Positions 6,596 to 11,724 of a stretch of 11,724 nucleotides of DNA are shown here, piece after piece. A program made the translations under genes and the position numbers. The notes under the pieces were generated by a model, which saw nothing but the letters and a program-made list of their open reading frames with translations, made no database searches and had not been told where the DNA came from. This DNA comes from CADDZP01 sp035948135 (GTDB lineage Bacteria; Actinomycetota; Acidimicrobiia; Acidimicrobiales; AC-14). The stretch's first letter is position 1, and each line of letters starts with the position of its first letter. The stretch covers positions 1 to 11,724 of the forward strand of contig DASZJL010000191.1 in the NCBI GenBank assembly GCA_035948135.1, in the 5' to 3' direction.

Positions 6596-7516
6596 TCACC
6601 GCGCCTTGGCCGCCACCTCCTCGCTGAAGCGCTGCAGTGCGTCCAAGGCCATGTCGAAGCTGCCTCTCGGAACCCCGACGCCGGTCCAGCCGACGCCCAT
6701 GGCTGACAAGCCGTGCAGTCGCTCGAGCCGTTCGTCGGCCGGCATCGCCTCCCCGAGGTCGGTGGCGCCGGGGGTGTTGGCGATGATCTCGATGTCGTCG
6801 ACGGACCGACCGTGGGCGTCGAGGCGCCGACCGAGCTCGCGGATCGTTGCCGCGAGCGCGTCGTCGCCGTCGATGGCAGGTGTGCGGGCCGTGCGGGCAA
6901 CCACGGGGACGCCGGTCAGCGGTGCCCACCCCTGGCCCCAACGGGCCACGCGGTCGAGCACGACGCTGCTGTTGCCACCCAGCCACAGAGGCGGATGCGG
7001 CCGCTGCCGCGGGCCGGGCCGCAGGACCTGACCCACCGCCTTGAAGTGGCGGCCCTCGTGCGCCAATCCGTCCTCGGCCCAGAGCCGGTGCAGCACGTCG
7101 ACCGCCTCGTCGAAGAGCTCGTTGCGCTCGTCAAAGTCCACACCGAGCGCCGCGAACTCCGATCGCAGATAGCCCGTGCCGATCACGAATGTCGCCCGTC
7201 CCCCGGAAAGGACGTCGAGCGAGGTCATCGACTTCGCAAGCAGCAGTGGGTTCCGGTAGGGGACGACGACGAGATAGGTCATGAGCCGGATCCGCCTCGT
7301 CACCGCCGCGCAGAAGCTCAGGCCCGCGAACGGGTCGAACGTCTCATGGCCGCCGCCGTCGAGCCACTTCTTCGACGGGGCCGGATGATCGGTGAGTGAG
7401 ATCGCGTCGAGTCCCATGGCCTCGACATTGGTCGCAAATTTGACGATATTCTCCGGGTCGAGCCAGGCGCCGCCGTCGACGTCGCTCAGGAGCGGGTATT
7501 CGACCATGAACTGCAA
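6596..7516 (-). CDS. LLM-class F420-dependent oxidoreductase (Rv2161c-like)
   Basis: A luciferase-like (TIM-barrel) oxidoreductase of 306 residues counted from TTG 7516. Seen in order: strand 1 MQFMVEYPLL, the TDHPAP loop (42-47), RIRLMTYLVVVPYRNPLLLAK (76-96), the LSGGRATFVIGTGY loop (103-116), SEFAALGVDFDERNE, and PPLWLGGNS (175-183). This pattern matches the mycobacterial Rv2161c-type group expected to use coenzyme F420 rather than FMN, and it probably transfers hydride to or from a substrate carbonyl or enoyl group. TTG 7516 is preferred to ATG 7507 because GAGGAG (7528-7523) sits 6 nt upstream of it, and because the ATG would cut the first barrel strand. It heads the unit with the crotonase and P450, and diverges from the CoA synthetase with only 12 bp between starts. 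F420 use is inferred from family, not from a seen binding assay. Confidence 0.92.
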   Translation of the reverse strand: MQFMVEYPLLSDVDGGAWLDPENIVKFATNVEAMGLDAISLTDHPAPSKKWLDGGGHETFDPFAGLSFCAAVTRRIRLMTYLVVVPYRNPLLLAKSMTSLDVLSGGRATFVIGTGYLRSEFAALGVDFDERNELFDEAVDVLHRLWAEDGLAHEGRHFKAVGQVLRPGPRQRPHPPLWLGGNSSVVLDRVARWGQGWAPLTGVPVVARTARTPAIDGDDALAATIRELGRRLDAHGRSVDDIEIIANTPGATDLGEAMPADERLERLHGLSAMGVGWTGVGVPRGSFDMALDALQRFSEEVAAKAR

Positions 7517-7522
7517 GGCGAT

Positions 7523-7528
7523 CTCCTC
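7523..7528 (-). promoter_or_regulatory. Shine-Dalgarno sequence that sets the LLM gene start
   Basis: GAGGAG on the minus strand, followed by 6 nt and then TTG 7516. The spacing to ATG 7507 would be 15 nt, too long, so this site decides for the TTG. It fills half of the 12-bp gap to the divergent synthetase gene. Confidence 0.6.
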
Positions 7529-9082
7529 GTGATGGAGCGTTGGGATCCAGGGGCGGCGTTCCCATCGATCCATTACCCGGCCGGGCGCCTCGTGCACGCT
7601 GGGCTGGGACGGACCGCGGACCGATGGCCCGAGCGGATCGCGGTGACGTTCGAGGACGAGACGTTCTCGTTCCGCGAGATGGACGCACTGAGCAACGCGA
7701 TGGCCCGCCTCTTGCTGGAGGTCGGTGTCCGTCCCGGCCAGCGCGTCGGAATCATGGCGATGAACCGGCCGGAGTTCGTCATCGCCCTTTATGCCGTGCT
7801 GAAGACGGGCGCGGCGCTGGTATCGATGAGCACCGCATGGAAGGACTTCGAGCTCGGCCATGCGTTGGAGCTGACTGAGCCGACCTTCGTCGTCCACGAC
7901 AGCACCGCAGCTGACCTGCTCGGCGGTCGCTTCAAGGAGTCGCAGCTGATCGACGTCGACGCCTCGGACTTCTGGACTCGGCTGCTCGATCGGAGCGGCG
8001 AACGTCTCACCGTCGAGGGCCTGGGTGACGACGCCGAGGCGATTCTCGTCTTCAGCTCCGGCACGACGGGCTTGCCCAAGTCGGTGCGCCATACCCACCG
8101 CTCGCTGTCGGCCGCGATCGAGCACTGGCGCTCGTCGTTGGGGCTCACCGAGGACGACCGCTTCCAGATCGCGACGCCGCCGTTCCACATCCTTGGCGTC
8201 CTCAACATCGTCACCGCCGTGGCCGCCGGCGCCCAGGTGCGCCTCCACCGTCGCTTCGACCTCGACAACCTGCTCTTTCATGCGGCCCGCGACCGGACCA
8301 CGCTCGAGATGGCTGTTGCGCCGATCGCTCTCGCGATGTCCCGTCACTCGGACCTGGAACGCTTCGACCTCTCGGCCATGCGCTACATCGTGTGGGGCGC
8401 GACGCCGATCAACGAGGCTGTGGCCCGGCTGGTCACCGAGCGCACAGGCGTCCGCTTCATGCCCGGTTATGGAACAAGCGAGGTGCCGGTGATCAGCATG
8501 AACCCGGTGCGCCGCCCGCAGCTGTGGCGCCTCGACGCCGCCGGCATCCCGGTCCATGACGTCGTCGTTCGCATCGCCGACCTCGACACCCACGCGACCT
8601 TGCCCGACGGTGAGAGCGGGGAGATCCAGGTGCGGAGCCCGTCGACGATGGCGGGCTACATCCCCGAGGCGGCCAATGCCGATGCCTTTGTGGACGGCTG
8701 GTACCGCACCGGTGACGTCGGGTGGCTCGAGCCCGGCGGGTGGGTGCACATCACCGACCGGTTCAAGGAAATGATCCGAGTCAACGGCTTCCAGGTGGCG
8801 CCGGCCGAGATCGAGACCGTGCTGCTCGGCTCGCCCGCGGTCCTCGACTGCGCCGTGTTCGGCGTGGAGGACGAGGAGACAGGCGAGGCGGTCATCGCTG
8901 CCGTCCAGCTCGCCGCCGGAGCGGGATCGTCCGCGGACGAGCTCAAGCAGCTCGTCCGCACCTCGCTGGCCAGCTACAAGCAGCTCAGTCATGTCGCCGT
9001 CGTCGACGAGATCCCGCGGCTTCCGTCGGGCAAGGTGCTGCGGCGCACGCTCAAGGAGCAGTGGCTGGCCTCGACGGGCTGA
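7529..9082 (+). CDS. AMP-forming acyl-CoA synthetase (ANL superfamily)
   Basis: A 517-residue adenylate-forming enzyme that activates a carboxylic acid to acyl-AMP and then acyl-CoA. Seen in order: the P-loop FSSGTTGLPKSVRHTH (175-190), aromatic motif TPPFHILG (216-223), adenine region WGATPI (289-294), YGTSE (314-318), YRTGDVGW (392-399), hinge and C-domain entry DRFKEMIRVNGFQVAP (410-425), and PSGKVLRR (499-506) with catalytic Lys502. The set is complete, so it should be active. The acid substrate is unknown; medium-chain, aromatic or terpenoid acids are all possible. GTG 7529 is followed at once by ATG 7532; either may be used, and residues are numbered from GTG. Only a weak AAGG (7515-7518) lies upstream. 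Its 3' end overlaps the convergent acyl-CoA dehydrogenase gene by 94 bp. It probably feeds that enzyme. Confidence 0.95.
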   Translation: MMERWDPGAAFPSIHYPAGRLVHAGLGRTADRWPERIAVTFEDETFSFREMDALSNAMARLLLEVGVRPGQRVGIMAMNRPEFVIALYAVLKTGAALVSMSTAWKDFELGHALELTEPTFVVHDSTAADLLGGRFKESQLIDVDASDFWTRLLDRSGERLTVEGLGDDAEAILVFSSGTTGLPKSVRHTHRSLSAAIEHWRSSLGLTEDDRFQIATPPFHILGVLNIVTAVAAGAQVRLHRRFDLDNLLFHAARDRTTLEMAVAPIALAMSRHSDLERFDLSAMRYIVWGATPINEAVARLVTERTGVRFMPGYGTSEVPVISMNPVRRPQLWRLDAAGIPVHDVVVRIADLDTHATLPDGESGEIQVRSPSTMAGYIPEAANADAFVDGWYRTGDVGWLEPGGWVHITDRFKEMIRVNGFQVAPAEIETVLLGSPAVLDCAVFGVEDEETGEAVIAAVQLAAGAGSSADELKQLVRTSLASYKQLSHVAVVDEIPRLPSGKVLRRTLKEQWLASTG

Positions 9083-10107
9083 CCGCCGGCAAAGAGCAGT
9101 GACGCGAGCCGGCGCCGCTCGAGATGCGCCGGACCCAGGGCGAGGGGCCAGGCCCGGCCCCGCCGGTAGTGGAGTTGGATGTCGGACTCGCGGGCGACGC
9201 CGTAGCCGCCGTGGAAGTGCAAGGCTCGGTCGGTCACCCGCTCGGCCACCTCGGCTGCGAAGAGCACAGCCATACTGGCCAGCGCCGACCCTTGGGTGAT
9301 GTCGTTCATCCCGACGTCAACGGCCCCTGCCCCCGGCTGCTCGAGGGCCCACGCCGCCTTGCCGGCCAGCAGCCGCGCCCCGGCGATGAGGCCGGGCAGG
9401 TCGGCGAGGCCGTGCTGCACGGCTTGGAACGTCCCGATGGGCACGCCGAACTGCTTGCGCTCGAGTACGTAGCCCATCCCGATCTCCAGCGCGCTCTCGG
9501 ACAGTCCTACGAGGGACGCGGCGGTCAGCACGCGCCACCGGTCTGCGAGGTCGGCGTGCAAGGCGCCGTCGCCGAGCGGCTCGAGATCGGCATCGTCGAG
9601 CCGCACGTCGGCGAGGGCCTGCGATCCGAGGTTCGGTGGTGCGGTGCCCGGGGGATTCTGGCGGATCGCGACGAGACGGTCGCGGTGCATGCCGACGACG
9701 ACGCCGGCGACTGCGGCCCCCGGCACGGTGCGCCACCACCCGTCGACCGACCGGCGCAGCGCGAGCGTCGCGACGGTCTCCCCGGCGATCACATCGGCGA
9801 ACGGGGTCGGGTCGGGCTGCGCCACGGCAGAGGCGGCGAGCTGGTGCTCGGTCACTGTGACTGGGGCAAGGGCGCGCCCGAGCTCCTCGGCGGCCACGGC
9901 GAGCTGGGCGACGGTGGCGCCGCCACCGCCGGCGGCGGGGTCCACGGCCATGGCGGGGACGCCGAGGCCGACCAGCTCCTGCCACAGCTTGTCGTCGTGG
10001 CCGAGTGGCTCGGCGCGACGAACCGCGTCGCCCGACCCGTTGGCGAAGAGGCTCCGGAGAATGCTTCGGAGGGCTGCCTCGTCCTCGTCGTCCCGAAGCC
10101 TGACCAA
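8989..10107 (-). CDS. Acyl-CoA dehydrogenase family protein (FadE-like), no visible catalytic Glu
   Basis: A 372-residue acyl-CoA dehydrogenase family flavoprotein. The flavin and subunit-contact regions are clear: YVLERKQFGVPIGTFQAVQH (213-232) and the helix motif FHGGYG (298-303), then QLHYRRGRAW (311-320). By hand alignment the catalytic-base position of medium-chain enzymes (Glu376) is Leu324, and the alternative position of isovaleryl enzymes (Glu254) is Trp191. It may be the partner subunit of an alpha2beta2 FadE pair of the kind known in mycobacterial steroid catabolism. The start is set as TTG 10107, 8 bp after the SnoaL-like stop: it begins a normal DEDEAALRSILRSL helix, and no ATG or GTG follows before residue 53. 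The family fold ends near residue 337; the rest is a tail read antisense to the synthetase. Confidence 0.88.
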   Translation of the reverse strand: MVRLRDDEDEAALRSILRSLFANGSGDAVRRAEPLGHDDKLWQELVGLGVPAMAVDPAAGGGGATVAQLAVAAEELGRALAPVTVTEHQLAASAVAQPDPTPFADVIAGETVATLALRRSVDGWWRTVPGAAVAGVVVGMHRDRLVAIRQNPPGTAPPNLGSQALADVRLDDADLEPLGDGALHADLADRWRVLTAASLVGLSESALEIGMGYVLERKQFGVPIGTFQAVQHGLADLPGLIAGARLLAGKAAWALEQPGAGAVDVGMNDITQGSALASMAVLFAAEVAERVTDRALHFHGGYGVARESDIQLHYRRGRAWPLALGPAHLERRRLASLLFAGGQPVEASHCSLSVRRSTLPDGSRGISSTTAT

Positions 10108-10115
10108 GCGACTGC

Positions 10116-10547
10116 CTACAAGGTGTCGGCGATAGGCACGAGGTTCTGCTTGGACGCGGCCGTCATCTCGGCGTGGTGGCCGTGCACGATGACCTCCCGG
10201 CGGGCGAACTTCCACTGCCCGTCGACCTTGAGAAGGTCGTCCTTGTAGACGCCGACGCCGAAGAGGGCGAGATCGGGGTAGCGGTAGAAGGCGTGGTCGA
10301 CCGAGACCTTGGCCGTGTCTCCATCGATTTCGATCAGCGGCGTGGAGAGCATGTGCTTGCCCATGTGCCGCCGGGCCGTAAAGGCGACAACCTCCTCTCG
10401 CCCGACGTAGTCGCGGCCGAAGCAATGGAGCACGGCATCGTCGGTGAACAGGGCGCCGTACGCGTCCCACTCGGCGAGGTCGTTGTGCATCGCGTTAGCG
10501 GCAAGCAGGGCGAGGATGGCTCGCAGGTCGTCGCAGTCGCAGCCCAT
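10116..10547 (-). CDS. SnoaL-like (NTF2-fold) protein
   Basis: A 143-residue protein of the SnoaL-like / NTF2 superfamily, of usual length. The opening helix pair (IxALLAANAMHNDLAEWDAYGALFTDDAVL, residues 11-40) with WDAYGALFTDD, the GREEVVAFTARR helix (49-60), and two long strands KHMLSTPLIEIDGDTAKVSV and QWKFARREVIVHG form the cone-shaped alpha+beta barrel. Members are small lyases, isomerases, hydrolases or dioxygenase beta-like proteins, so no reaction can be given. Several His and Asp residues (for example His67 and Asp88 regions) could line a pocket. It has its own promoter-like sequence with a -10 box 7 nt before the ATG, and no Shine-Dalgarno sequence. The acyl-CoA dehydrogenase follows after 8 bp, so the two are very likely cotranscribed and may share a substrate. 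Confidence 0.88.
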   Translation of the reverse strand: MGCDCDDLRAILALLAANAMHNDLAEWDAYGALFTDDAVLHCFGRDYVGREEVVAFTARRHMGKHMLSTPLIEIDGDTAKVSVDHAFYRYPDLALFGVGVYKDDLLKVDGQWKFARREVIVHGHHAEMTAASKQNLVPIADTL

Positions 10548-10554
10548 GCGTACG

Positions 10555-10584
10555 GTGATAGCACTCGGAGTCGAGAATGGTCAA
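10555..10584 (-). promoter_or_regulatory. Probable leaderless promoter of the SnoaL-like / acyl-CoA dehydrogenase pair
   Basis: On the minus strand TTGACC (10584-10579) and TATCAC (10560-10555) are 18 bp apart, and the -10 box ends 7 nt before ATG 10547. The -35 is strong; the -10 lacks the final T. An imperfect dyad, CTCG-GAGT-CGAG (10564-10575), fills the spacer and could be an operator. This promoter would let the pair be expressed apart from the DapA-like gene, which ends at 10611. Confidence 0.5.
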
Positions 10585-10610
10585 ATATGCGACGATCTCG
10601 GGGGTCCGGC

Positions 10611-11504
10611 TCAGAGACGCAGGCCGTACTCCTCGATGACGAGGTCAGCGCGCCGGAACACACCTTCGTCCGGTGGGCGGCGCGGCGGTCGGGGAGGGCC
10701 GGCGGCCAACCCGAGTCGCTCGAGCACGGCCTTGGCGAGCAGCAGCCCGCCATCGCTGAGGAGGCGGAGGAAGAGTCGCAGGATCGACGTGTAGGCGTCG
10801 TTGACCGCGCCCGCGTCCTGCTTCGTCCATGCCGCGCTGAAGGTGCGGTACAGACCGGGGGCCACGTTGACGTCCAGTGAGCTGACTGCCCCGCTGGCGC
10901 CGAGTGCGAGCGCCTCCAGGAGGTGCACCGGCGATCCGAGCAACACGGGCAGGCGCCCGTCGATGGCCTGGAGCAGGCGGGGGAGGTACGTGTACTCGCG
11001 CAGCTGCGTGGCGATGATGCCCTGCACTCGACCGGCGCTGGTCAGCTCGGCCAGGAGGGCGGCGGGGACGTCGTAGCCGACTGACATGTGCGTGGCGAGG
11101 AACGCGGGACCGTCGATGGCGTCCAGCACGTCGAGGTAGAACGCCCGCAACTCTGCTTCCGAAGGCAGATAGCTGTGCCCGGGATCGAGCGGGCCGACCT
11201 GCACGGCATCGACCCCACAGCGCTCCATCATGCGGGCAAAGGCAATCGCCGTTGCTGCTGTCTTCGGCTCCGGACCCATCGCAACCACGGGGGTGCGCCC
11301 GCCGACCTCGTCGACCGCGATCTCGGCGATGCGCACCATCTCCGGGTCGCCCAAGGTGTTGGCCTCGGCCATGCCGCTGCTCACCAGCCAGACCGCCAGC
11401 TGCTCGTCTGCGACACGGCGTAGCTGTTGCCGCAGGGCGTCCTCGTTGACGGTGCCATCGGCTCGGAACGGGGTAATGACCGAAGCGGCCAGCATGAGCT
11501 CCAC
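10611..11504 (-). CDS. DapA-family (dihydrodipicolinate synthase-like) protein lacking the Schiff-base lysine
   Basis: A 297-residue (beta/alpha)8 protein of the DapA / N-acetylneuraminate lyase family. Fold landmarks are AASVITPFRADGTVN (6-20), the SSGMAEANTL loop (42-51) where canonical members have GTTGE, the strand DAVQVGPL (99-106), and LGASGAVSSLDVNVAP (201-216). The segment that should carry the Schiff-base lysine (vvGiK) reads VQGIIATQLREY (160-171), with no lysine, and the YNxP tyrosine region reads ATHMSVGYDVP (137-147). It is thus unlikely to act by the usual lysine mechanism. The GTG at 11504 is chosen because a -10 box lies 8 nt before it; ATG 11495 is the alternative. It heads the minus-strand unit with the SnoaL-like and acyl-CoA dehydrogenase genes, 63 bp upstream of the former, and diverges from the second crotonase. 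Confidence 0.85.
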   Translation of the reverse strand: MELMLAASVITPFRADGTVNEDALRQQLRRVADEQLAVWLVSSGMAEANTLGDPEMVRIAEIAVDEVGGRTPVVAMGPEPKTAATAIAFARMMERCGVDAVQVGPLDPGHSYLPSEAELRAFYLDVLDAIDGPAFLATHMSVGYDVPAALLAELTSAGRVQGIIATQLREYTYLPRLLQAIDGRLPVLLGSPVHLLEALALGASGAVSSLDVNVAPGLYRTFSAAWTKQDAGAVNDAYTSILRLFLRLLSDGGLLLAKAVLERLGLAAGPPRPPRRPPDEGVFRRADLVIEEYGLRL

Positions 11505-11512
11505 GGCCGCAC

Positions 11513-11518
11513 ACAGTA
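11513..11518 (-). promoter_or_regulatory. -10 box of a probable leaderless promoter for the DapA-like gene
   Basis: TACTGT on the minus strand (TANNNT) ends 8 nt before GTG 11504, and no ribosome site precedes the GTG. No good -35 is present at 16-18 bp. Candidate operator copy 2 lies 8 bp upstream of it. Confidence 0.45.
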
Positions 11519-11525
11519 GCGTTTG

Positions 11526-11539
11526 GTCAAGAAGTTGAG
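11526..11539. promoter_or_regulatory. Candidate operator, copy 2 (GTCAAG-N3-TTGAG)
   Basis: GTCAAGAAGTTGAG, with perfect arms TCAA-GAAG-TTGA (11527-11538), lies between the divergent DapA-like and crotonase genes and matches copy 1 (3655-3668) at 11 of 14 bases. Its right arm is part of the -35 box of the crotonase promoter, so binding would block that promoter directly and could also affect the DapA-like side. Confidence 0.5.
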
Positions 11540-11563
11540 GGTTTGGGCGGCCGGATCTACGAT
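11535..11563 (+). promoter_or_regulatory. Promoter of the second crotonase gene
   Basis: TTGAGG (11535-11540) and TACGAT (11558-11563) are 17 bp apart, the best -35/-10 pair in the window. The -10 ends 9 nt before ATG 11573, so the 5' leader would be about 0-3 nt. No Shine-Dalgarno sequence fits in that space. The -35 overlaps candidate operator copy 2. Confidence 0.6.
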
Positions 11564-11572
11564 TCGTGGACC

Positions 11573-11724
11573 ATGACGAGTGTCGACTTCAGCACCTACC
11601 AGGCGATGGAGGTCGTCCGCGACGGGCCGGTCCTCACGGTGACGTTCAATCGCCCTGCCGAGCTCAACGCCATCAACCGCGATGTGCACCGCGAGCTCGA
11701 GTCGCTCTTCCTCGACATCGATCG
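11573..11724 (+). CDS. Crotonase (enoyl-CoA hydratase/isomerase) family protein, N-terminus only
   Basis: Fifty full codons are visible before the window ends. After a short lead, residues 12-34 hold the family's first strands and the CoA-contact turn: MEVVRDGPVLTVTFNRP then AELNAINRDVHRELESLF. The LTVTFNRP-x-x-x-NAI pattern is the standard crotonase opening. Neither oxyanion loop nor catalytic residues are inside the window, so hydratase, isomerase and other crotonase activities cannot be told apart. It is the first gene of a plus-strand unit running out of the window, under a leaderless-type promoter with candidate operator copy 2. Its place next to the DapA-like, SnoaL-like and acyl-CoA dehydrogenase genes suggests the same acyl-CoA pathway. 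Confidence 0.88.
   Translation, partial: MTSVDFSTYQAMEVVRDGPVLTVTFNRPAELNAINRDVHRELESLFLDID

Noticed and set aside
6596..8992. A 798-codon minus-strand open frame running through the whole synthetase gene into the LLM gene
   Set aside because: Only its last ~306 codons look like a protein (the LLM enzyme). The rest is the antisense of the synthetase, rich in Arg/His/Asp without family motifs, as GC-rich codon bias produces.
9124..10248. A 374-codon plus-strand open frame
   Set aside because: It is antisense to the acyl-CoA dehydrogenase and SnoaL-like genes, both of which have clear family motifs; this frame has none.
10548..10610. Intrinsic terminator after the DapA-like gene
   Set aside because: Only a 4-bp-arm dyad (10564-10575) is present, with no T-run; it lies in a promoter spacer and is better read as a possible operator.

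Overview
The window is high-GC, densely coding DNA, most likely from an actinobacterium (Actinomycetota). The reasons are the base composition and codon use, an F420-type luciferase-like oxidoreductase, a bacterial P450 beside several acyl-CoA enzymes, and promoters whose -10 box lies only 7-9 nt from the start codon (leaderless style). No 16S, tRNA, phage, IS or CRISPR sequence is visible, so the genus cannot be named.

Layout: twelve CDS (ten complete, two cut by the window ends) plus one small SnoaL-like gene form six units that alternate in direction. Unit A (-): aldehyde dehydrogenase, alpha/beta hydrolase, NAD(P)-dependent epimerase/reductase, sulfotransferase (cut at base 1). Unit B (+): classical SDR. 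Unit C (-): F420-type LLM oxidoreductase, crotonase, cytochrome P450. Unit D (+): acyl-CoA synthetase. Unit E (-): DapA-family protein, SnoaL-like protein, acyl-CoA dehydrogenase. Unit F (+): a second crotonase (cut at the right end). A/B, C/D and E/F are divergent; B/C and D/E converge with overlapping 3' ends. No gap exceeds about 70 bp and no terminator hairpin stands out.

Read together, the genes look like a catabolic locus for a hydrophobic substrate such as a terpenoid, steroid side chain or alicyclic acid. P450 hydroxylation, SDR and ALDH oxidation to a carboxylate, CoA activation by the synthetase, then dehydrogenation and crotonase steps would make a route. The substrate is an inference. 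No thiolase, transporter or regulator gene lies inside the window.

Points most worth a second look: (1) a shared 14-bp element, GTCAAG-N3-TTGAG with a TCAA-N4-TTGA palindrome core, occurs twice, in the A/B and E/F divergent promoter regions, and suggests one unseen regulator; (2) the DapA-like protein, the complete crotonase and the acyl-CoA dehydrogenase each appear, by hand alignment, to lack the catalytic residues that define their families; (3) the C/D pair starts 12 bp apart, leaving no room for promoters outside coding sequence; (4) the last ~31 residues of the acyl-CoA dehydrogenase are encoded entirely antisense to the synthetase gene.
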